Below are positions 53,993 to 63,053 of a DNA stretch of 64,000 nucleotides, in pieces. Made by a program: the position numbers and the translations under genes. The stretch's first letter is position 1, and every line of letters begins with the position of its first letter. The stretch lies in contig JAYFQP010000003.1 in assembly GCA_034926865.1 (NCBI GenBank), positions 62,001 to 126,000 of the forward strand, in the 5' to 3' direction. Source of the DNA: RGIG1902 sp034926865 (GTDB taxonomy: Bacteria > Bacillota > Clostridia > Oscillospirales > Butyricicoccaceae). Below the pieces are notes generated by a model. That model ran no database searches, was not told the DNA's origin, and was given only the letters and a program-made list of their open reading frames with translations.

Positions 53993-54676
53993 ATGCAGAA
54001 AACCATTCTCGTAATAGAAGACGACGGCAATATAAGAGAGCTTTTAAGATTATATCTCGAGCAAGAGGGCTATAAGGTCGAAGTTTCTCAAGATGGTCTT
54101 GAGGGCCTGAGGGCATTCAAGCGCATCCACCCCGATCTGGTGCTTCTAGACCTGATGATGCCTGTTATGGACGGAACCCAGGTGATGAAGGAAATCCGCG
54201 AAATTTCCAAAACGCCTGTTATCATGCTTACGGCAAAGGGAGAAACGTTTGACAAGGTAGCCGGGCTTGATCTCGGAGCTGATGACTATATTACAAAACC
54301 TTTTGAGACAAGGGAGCTTATCGCCCGCATAAGGGCTGTTCTTAGACGCTACGGCGAAGACGAAGCACCCAAAAAACTGGAATTTGACAATCTTGTTATA
54401 GACAAGGAATCATACAACATCATCGTAAAAGGTGAAAAAATGGAAATCCCTCCGAAAGAGATCGAGCTGCTTTATTTTCTTGCCTCTTCTCCCAATAAGG
54501 TTTTTACAAGAGCGCAGCTTCTTGACGACGTATGGGGGTTTGACTATTTTGGAGATACCAGAACAGTTGATGTGCATGTTAAGAGGCTTCGTGAAAAGCT
54601 TCAGGATGTATCTGCCAAATGGGAAATAAAAACTGTTTGGGGTGTCGGGTACAAATTTGAGCTGCTTGAAAAATAA
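53993..54676 (+). CDS. OmpR/PhoB family response regulator
   Basis: About 227 residues. Receiver with IEDDGN, LLDLMMPVMDG (phospho-Asp) and DYITKPFE; C-terminal winged helix with LLYFLASSPNKVFTRAQLLDDVWG and TRTVDVHVKRLREKL. Start ATG 53993 follows GAGGTG by 9 nt; the GTG at 53981 is part of that site. First gene of an RR-kinase-HtrA operon, so probably an envelope-stress system. Confidence 0.94.
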   Translation: MQKTILVIEDDGNIRELLRLYLEQEGYKVEVSQDGLEGLRAFKRIHPDLVLLDLMMPVMDGTQVMKEIREISKTPVIMLTAKGETFDKVAGLDLGADDYITKPFETRELIARIRAVLRRYGEDEAPKKLEFDNLVIDKESYNIIVKGEKMEIPPKEIELLYFLASSPNKVFTRAQLLDDVWGFDYFGDTRTVDVHVKRLREKLQDVSAKWEIKTVWGVGYKFELLEK

Positions 54677-54760
54677 AATCCGCGCCCGTTTTGGCACGGC
54701 CGGTATAAGGGGTAAATATGCCGGCTTGTTGAGGCCTTGCAGGCAACTGGGGGATTATAT

Positions 54761-56191
54761 ATGAAAGGCCTGTTCTTCCGCAACTTTGTTATTTATGCTA
54801 TCGTTATACTGGTCAGTTTCAGCGCGCTTGGCAGCACCTTTGCATATCAAATAAACCGATTTGCTCTGCAGGAAAAAATGAACATGCTCTCAGATACGAT
54901 GGAACGCGCAACCGAGAGCACCGTTTCTTTTTTAGAAACCAGTACCTCACTTGAGCAGTTGGCGCCTGCGGCAAAGCTGTACCGAACTACTATGACGCAG
55001 CTTGCCAAAGATGCCCAGGGCGTCATTTTTATCACAGACACCAAGGGCGAGATGCTTTTGGTTGCCACAACAGAAGGCTGTTATTCGCAGCAGGGAGGCT
55101 ATGTCCCGCAAAAAGCTGTAAGCGATGTAATCAACAACGGCAGTTATTATGAAATATCTGATTTTAACGGATATCTTTCATCTTCATACTTTGTTTCGGG
55201 TAAATCGGCTGTTGTACAGGACGGAGCCGAGCCGGAGATATTAGTCTTTGCCGCCATACCATCTGATACGACGCTCGTATTCTTTGTAAACATACTTTCA
55301 ACCTTCTTTTTCATGACTGTGTGCGTTTTGGTTGTCACTCTTATCGTAACATATTTTATCACATGGTCTTCAGTAAAGCCGCTAAAGCAAATCGCCATGG
55401 CGGCAAAGCAGTTTGCAAGAGGCGATTACTCCGCGAGGATATCACGCCCATCTCATCATGATGAGATATATGAAATGGCCATGAGCTTCAACAATATGGC
55501 TGAATCCATCTCCAAAAACGAGAGTATGCGCAGAGATCTTATAGCCAATGTCTCGCATGACCTCAGAACCCCGATGACCACTATCGGTGGTTTTGTTGAT
55601 GGTATACTTGACGGGACGATACCCCCGGAAAAAGAAAAATACTATCTTGGCATAGTCTCTTCCGAAATAAAGCGTCTTTCACGCTTGGCAAACGGAATGC
55701 TTACAGTATCCAAGCTTGAGTCCAACGACGAGCTTGTCAAAGCTCCCTTCGATTTCAGCGAGATGGTATACCGTATTGCTTTCAGCTTTGAGCAGAAGAT
55801 CAACGAAAAAAATGTCTCGCTTGATCTTGATATCCCCGAAAGCTGCAGCATAACCGCAAACCACGACGCCATGTTTCAGGTGGTATACAATCTCTTTGAC
55901 AACGCCCTCAAGTTCGTAAACCAGGACGGCTCCATAAAGATCTATATATCTCTCAAGGGCGGCAAGCTCCAGTTCCACATTCAGAACACGGGCGGAGAGA
56001 TTGACCCAGAGAGCCTCAAATATATTTTCGAGCGTTTTTACAAAAGCGATAAATCCCGAGGCAATAACCCCAACGGCTCAGGCCTGGGCCTTTACATTGC
56101 CAAAACTATAATAGGACGCCACGGCGGGGATATATCGGCCAAAAGCGCCGACGGAAAAACCGAATTTTGTTTTAATATTCCCATAAGCTGA
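54761..56191 (+). CDS. HAMP-containing sensor histidine kinase
   Basis: About 476 residues: two membrane helices (about 7-25 and 175-195) around an extracellular sensor domain, HAMP (SSVKPLKQIAMAAKQFARGD), HisKA with NVSHDLRTPMTTIGGF, and HATPase_c with VYNLFDNALKF and GSGLGLYIAK. ATG 54761 follows GGGGGA by 6 nt. Cognate to the regulator upstream. Confidence 0.94.
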   Translation: MKGLFFRNFVIYAIVILVSFSALGSTFAYQINRFALQEKMNMLSDTMERATESTVSFLETSTSLEQLAPAAKLYRTTMTQLAKDAQGVIFITDTKGEMLLVATTEGCYSQQGGYVPQKAVSDVINNGSYYEISDFNGYLSSSYFVSGKSAVVQDGAEPEILVFAAIPSDTTLVFFVNILSTFFFMTVCVLVVTLIVTYFITWSSVKPLKQIAMAAKQFARGDYSARISRPSHHDEIYEMAMSFNNMAESISKNESMRRDLIANVSHDLRTPMTTIGGFVDGILDGTIPPEKEKYYLGIVSSEIKRLSRLANGMLTVSKLESNDELVKAPFDFSEMVYRIAFSFEQKINEKNVSLDLDIPESCSITANHDAMFQVVYNLFDNALKFVNQDGSIKIYISLKGGKLQFHIQNTGGEIDPESLKYIFERFYKSDKSRGNNPNGSGLGLYIAKTIIGRHGGDISAKSADGKTEFCFNIPIS

Positions 56192-56202
56192 GGTGAATAC
56201 AA

Positions 56203-57471
56203 ATGGGCAAACAGCAAAAAGGCAAAGACTTAGAAAATGATTATTCCCAGTATTACGACAGCTTTCCTTTTAAGACCTATGACGAGATCATGGCCGCCAG
56301 AAAGAAATCCACCGCCTACCGGCGCGGTTTCCTTATTCTTCTGATACTCATTCTGGCTATAATTGCAGCTGGCATAACAATGGGCCTATTCAGCGGAAAT
56401 CTGATTGTCAAACGAATAATGGCGAGCATGGCAAGCCCCGATGACGCAGCGGCCGCCAGCCAAACCCCCGACCATTCAAAAGGTGACAGCGGCTTCACTA
56501 TATCTGTAGATCAGGCAGATGAAAACTCTCCCGCGCTTATAGTTGCATATGATGTAAGCCAGGTAATCGAAAAGGCCAAAAGCTCGGTTGTCGGCATCGT
56601 GGCGGAAAGCTATTCAAACTTTTCTTCAAGCGGATCGGGTTCAGGTATAATAATGAGCCAAGACGGATATATAGTGACAAATAATCATGTAATTTCCGGC
56701 GGCGACAGCATAACTGTCGTTTTGCAGGACGGCACAAATTACCCGGCATATCTTATAGGGGCTGACAACCAGACAGATATTGCCGTTTTGAAGATACAGG
56801 CCTCAGGCCTTACCCCTGCTGAGTTCGGAGATTCCGAGGCCCTTGAGATTGGCGAGCCTGCCATAGCAATAGGCAACCCCGGAGGGCTTGACCTTCAGGG
56901 AACGGTTACGGCAGGTATAGTTTCAGCCACAGACAGGCTTTTGACAGTTGATAATAACGTCATGAGCCTTATACAAACCGACGCATCTATAAACCCCGGC
57001 AATTCAGGGGGGCCTCTGCTAAACCAATATGGCCAGGTGGTGGGAGTAACCTCGGCAAAAATAACCGCCAGCGGTTACGAAGGGCTTGGGTTCGCTATCC
57101 CCGTCAATACAGTCAAGCCAATCGTTGAAGAGCTTGTAGCAAACGGATATGTATCCGGCAGGCCGCTTGTCGGCGTAACTGTAAGGACGGTTAGCCAGCT
57201 AGCAGCCGCCTTCTACAATCTTCCGAGGGGGCTGCTCGTGGATTCGATCGCCTCCGACTCCGCCGCGGCAAAGGCAGGGCTGGCAGTTGGAGATATAATC
57301 ACAAGCTTTAACGGCACCACGATAAATACCGTCTCAGAGGCCTGCACCCTGAGAAACCAAAGTAAATCAGGCGACACTGTAAGTCTTTCATATTACAGAA
57401 GCGGCAGGGTATATGATATAGAGTTCAAACTTGATGAACAGAAATCCGCAGATACGGTATATGATTTTTGA
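56203..57471 (+). CDS. HtrA/DegP-like membrane-anchored serine protease
   Basis: A 422-residue trypsin-like protease with a PDZ domain. N-terminal cytoplasmic stretch (about 45 residues) then one membrane helix, then the catalytic triad His (TNNHVISGG), Asp (QTDIAVLKI) and Ser (NPGNSGGPLLN), followed by PDZ (PRGLLVDSIASDSAAAKAG). It degrades misfolded exported proteins. GAGGTG precedes the ATG 11 bp after the kinase, so the system most likely controls its own protease. Confidence 0.94.
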   Translation: MGKQQKGKDLENDYSQYYDSFPFKTYDEIMAARKKSTAYRRGFLILLILILAIIAAGITMGLFSGNLIVKRIMASMASPDDAAAASQTPDHSKGDSGFTISVDQADENSPALIVAYDVSQVIEKAKSSVVGIVAESYSNFSSSGSGSGIIMSQDGYIVTNNHVISGGDSITVVLQDGTNYPAYLIGADNQTDIAVLKIQASGLTPAEFGDSEALEIGEPAIAIGNPGGLDLQGTVTAGIVSATDRLLTVDNNVMSLIQTDASINPGNSGGPLLNQYGQVVGVTSAKITASGYEGLGFAIPVNTVKPIVEELVANGYVSGRPLVGVTVRTVSQLAAAFYNLPRGLLVDSIASDSAAAKAGLAVGDIITSFNGTTINTVSEACTLRNQSKSGDTVSLSYYRSGRVYDIEFKLDEQKSADTVYDF

Positions 57472-57500
57472 TTGATTTTCTCTTTGCAGTCTACTATAAT
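57472..57500 (+). promoter_or_regulatory. Sigma-A promoter of the GNAT gene at 57.6 kb
   Basis: TTGATT (57472-57477), 17-nt spacer, TATAAT (57495-57500). The leader carries a hairpin with AAAAGCA and TGCTTTT arms. Confidence 0.72.
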
Positions 57501-57583
57501 AATTTAATGTAGAAAAAACCCACCGAATCAAAAGCATTTTACTTATGCTTTTAACCCGGCGGATATGCAAAGGAGAATAATTA

Positions 57584-58102
57584 ATGCAAAGTGAAATAGA
57601 AACAGTTCTTGTCCCTGCCTTGCCTTGCGACATTGACGAGATATATGCTCTCTGCCGCCTTGCCGCCAGTCAAACCGAGACCTCGGATTGGGATGATGAA
57701 TACCCCTCAAGGGAGCTGCTTCAAAGTGATATAGCCGCCAGCGGCCTTTATAAGGTGATGCACGATGGCAAGATAATTTCAATCATGCTGATCCGTCCTT
57801 GGGCTGAATATATCGCCGAGGACGAAGCGGAAGACATAAAAACATGGGATAGCACAATAACTAACCCCTGTGCTTTGGCACGTTTTTGTCTGTCGCCGCT
57901 TTTGCAGGGAAAAGGGCTTGGCCGCAAGATAATGCTGGCATCTCTGGCAAAGGCCAAATCTCTTGGCTACGACGGAGCTTTTTTCCACGCAGCAAAGGAT
58001 AATCCTCTTACCCTGCACCTTTACGATTCTATCGGCTTCCACAGGTCGGGTGAAGTCAGCGAATACGGAATCGTGTTTGTCTGTTATGAGATGAAGCTTT
58101 AA
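57584..58102 (+). CDS. GNAT family N-acetyltransferase
   Basis: A 172-residue acetyltransferase with acetyl-CoA motif LSPLLQGKGLGRKIMLASLA and DNPLTLHLYDSIGFHRSGE. Substrate unknown. AAAGGAG precedes the ATG. Confidence 0.87.
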   Translation: MQSEIETVLVPALPCDIDEIYALCRLAASQTETSDWDDEYPSRELLQSDIAASGLYKVMHDGKIISIMLIRPWAEYIAEDEAEDIKTWDSTITNPCALARFCLSPLLQGKGLGRKIMLASLAKAKSLGYDGAFFHAAKDNPLTLHLYDSIGFHRSGEVSEYGIVFVCYEMKL

Positions 58103-58107
58103 TACAT

Positions 58108-58142
58108 AAAAAATGCGTATTCGTTTTGAATACGCATTTTTT
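58108..58142. terminator. Bidirectional terminator between GNAT and SpoIIQ-like genes
   Basis: Stem AATGCGTATTC/GAATACGCATT with A and T runs on either side; convergent genes. Confidence 0.92.
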
Positions 58143-58144
58143 GA

Positions 58145-58894
58145 TTACTTAAGCTTTAATGACATGGGGTCAATATATTCGCCGTTTTTCGTTATTGCCA
58201 GATGAAGATGGCTTTCCATAAGGCTTTCCGTCTTCATTGTTTTTCCCACTGCGCCGATAACGTCCCCCGCTTTGACTTTAGTTCCGTTTGCCATCGTTTC
58301 ATTTGTGGCCAGATTACAGTATATACTCTTTACTTCATCTGCATGAGCGATGATTATGACATTGCCAAGCAGCGGGTCGGAATACACTTTCTCTACTGTA
58401 CCATCTGCGATAGCCAATACTCTTTCGCCTTCGGCGCAGGAGATGTCTATGCCGTTATGGGTACGCCAGTCACCCATGGTTTTATCATACACAAGAGCAT
58501 CCATCGAAAAGCTGCGAATGATCTCGCCTGTAACCGGCATAAGGTAGGAAGGATCCTTATTGAAAAGCCAGGTTTGCTCTGCATCGTCCTTTACAGTATC
58601 ACTTTTGCTTGGGACATCAGATACAGGGTTGGAAACCGATGTTTCCGGTTCAAGCTCGATAGTCACGTCCGGTATCTCCGGTGTATAATCTGGAACAATA
58701 TCAGTTGCCGAAGGAAGCCCGGGCTCGGTGCTAAGGCCCATATCGATTCCAGGGACCTCCTCCGCCTCCGGAATGAAGAATAAAACATAACCCGAAATGC
58801 CAATTGCGATAACGCAAAGCATAAGGATTATGTAAAAACCCTTATCCTCGGCAAAGCTTACTATTTTAGCCAATACGCCGTCTTTATTATTCAT
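58145..58894 (-). CDS. spoIIQ: SpoIIQ-like M23 (LytM) sporulation protein
   Basis: A 249-residue forespore protein: one membrane helix (about 19-40), a Pro/Glu/Ser-rich linker, then a LytM/peptidase M23 domain with the metal-site H-x3-D (HNGIDI) and HxH (HLHLAI) intact. In Clostridia SpoIIQ lies next to spoIID and interacts with SpoIIIAH across the septum; adjacency and the sigma-F promoter support the name. GGAGGTG precedes the ATG. Confidence 0.85.
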   Translation of the reverse strand: MNNKDGVLAKIVSFAEDKGFYIILMLCVIAIGISGYVLFFIPEAEEVPGIDMGLSTEPGLPSATDIVPDYTPEIPDVTIELEPETSVSNPVSDVPSKSDTVKDDAEQTWLFNKDPSYLMPVTGEIIRSFSMDALVYDKTMGDWRTHNGIDISCAEGERVLAIADGTVEKVYSDPLLGNVIIIAHADEVKSIYCNLATNETMANGTKVKAGDVIGAVGKTMKTESLMESHLHLAITKNGEYIDPMSLKLK

Positions 58895-58915
58895 TTTTAC
58901 AGCACCTCCAAGGCT

Positions 58916-58944
58916 ATTATCGCCTTTTGGCGCTTACTTTATTC
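58916..58944 (-). promoter_or_regulatory. Sigma-F (forespore) promoter of the SpoIIQ-like gene
   Basis: -35 GAATA (58940-58944), 15-nt spacer, -10 GGCGATAAT (58916-58924) on the minus strand, fitting the sigma-F/G consensus GnATA and GGnnAnAnT exactly. An 11-bp direct repeat (ACTTTATTCAG at 58936-58946 and 58958-58968, 22 bp apart) covers the -35 region. Confidence 0.8.
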
Positions 58945-58971
58945 AGTAATCTCATTCACTTTATTCAGCGC

Positions 58972-59988
58972 TTACGACTTTATAGTTAAATCCACCCCTG
59001 AATAGTACCATTTAATGATCTCGTCGTATGTCTTGCCCTCCTCTGCAAGTGCCTTTGCGCCATATTGGCTCATGCCTACGCCATGACCATATCCGGTGGT
59101 GTTGAAATAAAGCATGCCGTCCTGTGGCTTATATGTAAAATTGGTCGAGTTCAACCCTAATACCTGCCTGAGCCAAACCCCGCTTACCCTGACTCCGCCA
59201 ACGGCAACGTCTATAACTCCACCCGCCTCAGAACGGTTGGAAGCCCTGAACCAGCAGTCTGAGCTCTCCGAAAAATCCATCTCCGGATGGGCCTGAAGCA
59301 TTTTTTCTTTGAACTCCTCTTCGCTTATCACCACCTCGCCTTTGTATTTTGGAGACTCCTCGCTTCCGGGGCTTTCAACGCTTACGAGATACGGAGTATC
59401 TGTTCCCCAAACCGATACGGCACTTTCGGTCTTCTCCGACGAAGTTGAATGGAATACCGCGGCTATAGGTTCCCCTTTATATGTGGCTATTATACCGCAG
59501 GTATCATCGACAGCCTTTTGAACCTTATCATAATAGAAATCGGCATTTGCTCCCCACATCTCAGTCTTTTTTTTCGTCAGATCACAAAAAGCCTTGCAGT
59601 GAGTATGATCGGAGCAAAGCTGCGCTCCGTGATGACGCTCGGGAATCGCCATGCCGTCTTCATAAAGTTTGAGTTGATACATCGTATATGTCCTTGCAGC
59701 AAGCGCCTGTGCCTTAAGCGCTTCCTCCGGAAAAGAGGAGGGCATCTCGGCAGCCACTACGCCGCAAAGATATTCCCTCAGACTCATCGTCTTAACCTGT
59801 TCTTCGTCCCACAGAGTAATCTCCGTTTTTTCATCAAAGGTTCTGTTATCATCAACTAGAACGGCCCCATCTTCATCTGGCTGCTTAATATCGTCCGCCG
59901 TTGTGCCTCCGTCAAGCCCAACTGTCACAAGTGGCATCATAAAGACGATAAGCATAAGGGCTGTCATTATTATCAATAACCGTTTCAT
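58972..59988 (-). CDS. spoIID: Stage II sporulation protein D (SpoIID)
   Basis: Lytic transglycosylase of the engulfment DMP complex. N-terminal signal/anchor helix, then the SpoIID domain with LREYLCGVVAAEMPSSFPEEAL (the catalytic glutamate region), AVFHSTSSEKTE and GYGHGVGMSQYGAKALAEEGK. 338 aa is normal. AAGGGAAG precedes the ATG. Confidence 0.95.
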   Translation of the reverse strand: MKRLLIIMTALMLIVFMMPLVTVGLDGGTTADDIKQPDEDGAVLVDDNRTFDEKTEITLWDEEQVKTMSLREYLCGVVAAEMPSSFPEEALKAQALAARTYTMYQLKLYEDGMAIPERHHGAQLCSDHTHCKAFCDLTKKKTEMWGANADFYYDKVQKAVDDTCGIIATYKGEPIAAVFHSTSSEKTESAVSVWGTDTPYLVSVESPGSEESPKYKGEVVISEEEFKEKMLQAHPEMDFSESSDCWFRASNRSEAGGVIDVAVGGVRVSGVWLRQVLGLNSTNFTYKPQDGMLYFNTTGYGHGVGMSQYGAKALAEEGKTYDEIIKWYYSGVDLTIKS

Positions 59989-60146
59989 TTTCTTCCCTTT
60001 CTTTAAAAATTTTCAGTTTTTTTTCAGTTTATATGTTATAATAATCTAAGGTCCAGACGCGGAGAACAAAAATCCGGCATTCAGGCATGCCGTCTTATGG
60101 GCGCCTTAGACACTTACATTATTCTATGCGGAACGGAAGTTATATT

Positions 60147-61082
60147 ATGAAATTAACACGAAAATTATCAGCGGTTTTTACCGCAATAGTGGCAGGAGCT
60201 GGTATGGGAGCATACCGCGCCTTGGGAATGACCCCAGCCATGCCCACACCCACATTTTATTGGCTGATAGCTCTTTTCACCCTCCTGTTCGCCGTGTTTG
60301 CAATTATGCAGGGAAGCCGGCCGGCCCCTGTCTCTCATAAAAAAACAGACATTTTTAAAGCGGCGATAGCCATATCATGCCTTTTGGCGTTCGTTTCTGC
60401 CGGGTATGAGCTATATATTCTTTTCAAAGGAACTATAGATATCCTGACAGCGTGCGTTATTGCTCTTCTTATAGTATCGGCCTACAGCATAATAAAAACC
60501 ATAATTTCCGAAGACCAGGAAGTAAAAGGCGTTATGTTTGTGATTCCCGTTTTTTTCATGAGCCTCTTTCTGCTTCAAACATATAAGCAGCACGCCGCCT
60601 CCTGCCCAAACGTGCACTTGTTCGCCATAGAAATACTTGCCATTTCACTTCTCACCCTTGCGGTTTACAGCGTCAGCACCATGATATTTCTTGACCGTTC
60701 AAGAAGCTTTTTAATTACGTTCTCTATACCTTGCTCAATAATGTTCTCGTCTATAATTATAGTAAGCTCTATTCTTACCAACGGAAATTATGGATATATT
60801 TTTGATTTCCCACAAATCCTTATTATGGCAGCCTTTTCAATATACTGCGGAGCATGGTATCTTAATCCACCAGTAAAATATGAAAGGCACGCCACCAAAG
60901 AAGCTCCTGCAAAAACAGAACCTCTTTTATTCGATCAGGAAAAAGATACTCCTATTATGCCAGACGTCGACTCTATCATTGAAGAGATAAAGGAAATGAC
61001 AGAAGGCGATGATGCCAATGATGATGAAACCATCACGCATCAGCAAGAGAAAGATCCCACCGATCCACAAGAAAAAAAATAA
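60147..61082 (+). CDS. Polytopic membrane protein of unknown function
   Basis: About 311 residues with six to seven membrane helices (residues about 10-245) and an acidic cytoplasmic tail (PDVDSIIEEIKEMTEGDDAND). No family recognised. The ATG at 60147 follows CGGAAG; the frame is open to 60087 without support. Divergent from spoIID, which could mean a sporulation link, but no sigma-E or F site is clear. Confidence 0.65.
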   Translation: MKLTRKLSAVFTAIVAGAGMGAYRALGMTPAMPTPTFYWLIALFTLLFAVFAIMQGSRPAPVSHKKTDIFKAAIAISCLLAFVSAGYELYILFKGTIDILTACVIALLIVSAYSIIKTIISEDQEVKGVMFVIPVFFMSLFLLQTYKQHAASCPNVHLFAIEILAISLLTLAVYSVSTMIFLDRSRSFLITFSIPCSIMFSSIIIVSSILTNGNYGYIFDFPQILIMAAFSIYCGAWYLNPPVKYERHATKEAPAKTEPLLFDQEKDTPIMPDVDSIIEEIKEMTEGDDANDDETITHQQEKDPTDPQEKK

Positions 61083-61087
61083 ATATG

Positions 61088-61121
61088 AAAAGCCGCTGAC
61101 TGCGAACAGTCAGCGGCTTTT
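61088..61121. terminator. Bidirectional terminator
   Basis: Perfect 14-bp stem AAAAGCCGCTGACT, 6-nt loop, complementary arm ending TTTT; between convergent genes at 61082 and 61143. Confidence 0.92.
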
Positions 61122-61142
61122 CAGTTATGTGTCAGGCGAAAA

Positions 61143-62567
61143 TCACTGCCAACCGTCGACAGCTTCTTTTATAGTCCTGTCTCCGGCAGTTTTGCCGTAT
61201 TTATCTATATCAGCTTTATTTCTATCTCCATGGGTAAGGCATCCGGCCCCGCCTATGCAGCCTCCCGTGCAGGCCATACCTTCTATAAAGTTTCCTCCAA
61301 GCACATTGCTTTTAGCCTTCAAAACAGCCGCTTTACAGGCGTCTATACCATCACACGCCACAGGCTTGAAATCAAAATCATCAAGTCCCTGTTCCTTCAG
61401 CGCCTGCCTTACCGCTTCCGTCAAGCCGCCGCTTCTGGCAAAGATTCTCCCAAAATAAGATGCACCACTCAAATCCGCCTCTTCCTGCTTTGTCAAATCA
61501 ATATCACGGCTGTCAAACAATGCCTGCATTTCTTCAAAGGTCAATACATAATCAACATATGGCTTTACCTCGGGCCTGAGTATCTCCGATTTTTTCGCTA
61601 TACATGGGCCTATAAAAACCACTTCGCTTTCAGGATCATGCTCCTTAATCTTCTTGCCTAACATAGCCATAGGCGAAAGATTATGTGAAATATGCTTTGC
61701 CATATCAGGATGCTGCTTTTCTACAAAATTGACAAAGGCAGGGCAACATGAACTGGTAAGCGTGCCTTTCTCCACCAGTTCCTTCGCTTCCTCATATGCC
61801 ACCATATCCGCCCCTAGTGCAACCTCGAGAACATCTTCAAACCCAAGCTTATGTATTCCTGTAATAACCTGCCCAAGCTTGGCATATTTGAACTGGCTTG
61901 ATATTGACGGGGCAACTATGGCATGAAGTTTTGGCCCTGCACCCTTTTCCGCTGCTTTAAGGGCATAAACAACATCAACTATAAAGGACTTATCTGTAAT
62001 CGCTCCAAACGGGCATTGATATACGCAGGCTCCACAATCAGTGCATTTCTCCACATCGATAAAGGCGACCTTATCTTCGGTCATGGAAATAGCGCCCGCC
62101 TTGCAATTTCTGACGCATGGCCGCTTATGGTTAGTAATAGCTCCGTAAGGGCAAACGCTGGCACACCTGCCGCATTCAATGCATTTTGTCTTATCTATAT
62201 GAGCTTTCTGGTTTTCGTCATAAACAAGCGCATTCTTGGGGCATGCTTCTTCACACCTGTGAGCTATGCAGCCTCTGCAGTCAGCCGAAACCTGATATCC
62301 TGCCACAGGACATTCATCACAGGCAATATCTATTACCTTTACGATACTTCCGCTATCCTTAATGCCATTGACAACAATCTGTATCCTCTCGGCAAGAATT
62401 GCCCTTTCCTTATACACACAGCATCTCATAGTAGATTTCGGCCCCGGAGCTATCAGCTGCGGTATGCTTGTAAAGCTCTCCAAAAGCGTATTATTGTAAG
62501 CGTGTCTGGCGACCTCTCTCAAAACCTCATATCTAAGATATTGTACCTTTGTATCGAATCTATGCAT
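61143..62567 (-). CDS. [FeFe] hydrogenase-like iron-sulfur protein (group B-like)
   Basis: A 474-residue protein. N-terminal ferredoxin-like region has several 4Fe-4S motifs (CDECPVAGY, CIECGRCASVCP, CTDCGACVYQCP). The H-cluster domain has L1 TSSCCPAF, L2 GPCIAKKSE and L3 EGMACTGGCIGG; the GPC (not MPC) form and TGGC (not PGGC) fit group B monomeric hydrogenases. Likely oxidises or evolves H2 with ferredoxin. Maturases HydEFG are not in the window. AGAGGTTAG precedes the ATG. Confidence 0.88.
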   Translation of the reverse strand: MHRFDTKVQYLRYEVLREVARHAYNNTLLESFTSIPQLIAPGPKSTMRCCVYKERAILAERIQIVVNGIKDSGSIVKVIDIACDECPVAGYQVSADCRGCIAHRCEEACPKNALVYDENQKAHIDKTKCIECGRCASVCPYGAITNHKRPCVRNCKAGAISMTEDKVAFIDVEKCTDCGACVYQCPFGAITDKSFIVDVVYALKAAEKGAGPKLHAIVAPSISSQFKYAKLGQVITGIHKLGFEDVLEVALGADMVAYEEAKELVEKGTLTSSCCPAFVNFVEKQHPDMAKHISHNLSPMAMLGKKIKEHDPESEVVFIGPCIAKKSEILRPEVKPYVDYVLTFEEMQALFDSRDIDLTKQEEADLSGASYFGRIFARSGGLTEAVRQALKEQGLDDFDFKPVACDGIDACKAAVLKAKSNVLGGNFIEGMACTGGCIGGAGCLTHGDRNKADIDKYGKTAGDRTIKEAVDGWQ

Positions 62568-62692
62568 TTACTAACCTCTGTTTCGCTATTCTGATTTGTT
62601 TGATCCAACCTGTTCAAAGTGATTTTAAGCAATGGCAAAATAAAAAAGCATTTTATCCAGTACATCTTTGCAAGCCCAATTATATCAAAAGA

Positions 62693-62721
62693 ATGATAGC
62701 ATCGTTTATCATACATGTCAA
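62693..62721 (-). promoter_or_regulatory. Sigma-A promoter of the hydrogenase gene
   Basis: TTGACA (62716-62721), 17-nt spacer, TATCAT (62693-62698) on the minus strand. Confidence 0.78.
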
Positions 62722-62877
62722 CAAAACGAAACCGTTTACCTTTTTTGTTTTCCCCGTAAACTTTAAAAATGCATTCACTGTCTTTGTTAACACTTCTTCA
62801 GGCTTGTCCGCAAAATCAATATAGACGCTCAAGCCCCTTTTATAAGCCGCTTTTGAGAAAATTCTCCATTGTTACTC

Positions 62878-62921
62878 GAAAAAAAGCCATGTCTGAGCTT
62901 ATCCGGCCCTGACATGGCTTT
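62878..62921 (-). terminator. Terminator after the iron-containing ADH gene
   Basis: 11-bp stem AAAGCCATGTC/GACATGGCTTT with a 17-nt loop, followed by a T-run on the minus strand. Confidence 0.85.
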
Positions 62922-63053
62922 ATTACTTTTTATCACGGCATCAGTTCCGGGTATATCCTTCTATATAATAGATAATATCAGATATATGATATGCCTAAAG
63001 GTTTTTCTAAGCCTTTTGAAACCTTCGCCAATACTTCCTGCATAGGCCGATTA

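Larger units (their letters stand above)
62568..63053 (-). other. Gene-free region between iron-ADH and hydrogenase genes
   Basis: 486 bp with the hydrogenase promoter (62693-62721) and the iron-ADH terminator (62878-62921). No gene; the plus frame 62549-62824 runs against both promoter and hydrogenase. Confidence 0.7.

Noticed and set aside
62780..62800. Half-site resembling a Rex operator (TTGTTAA) upstream of the hydrogenase
   Set aside because: Only one half matches; the partner half has too many mismatches.
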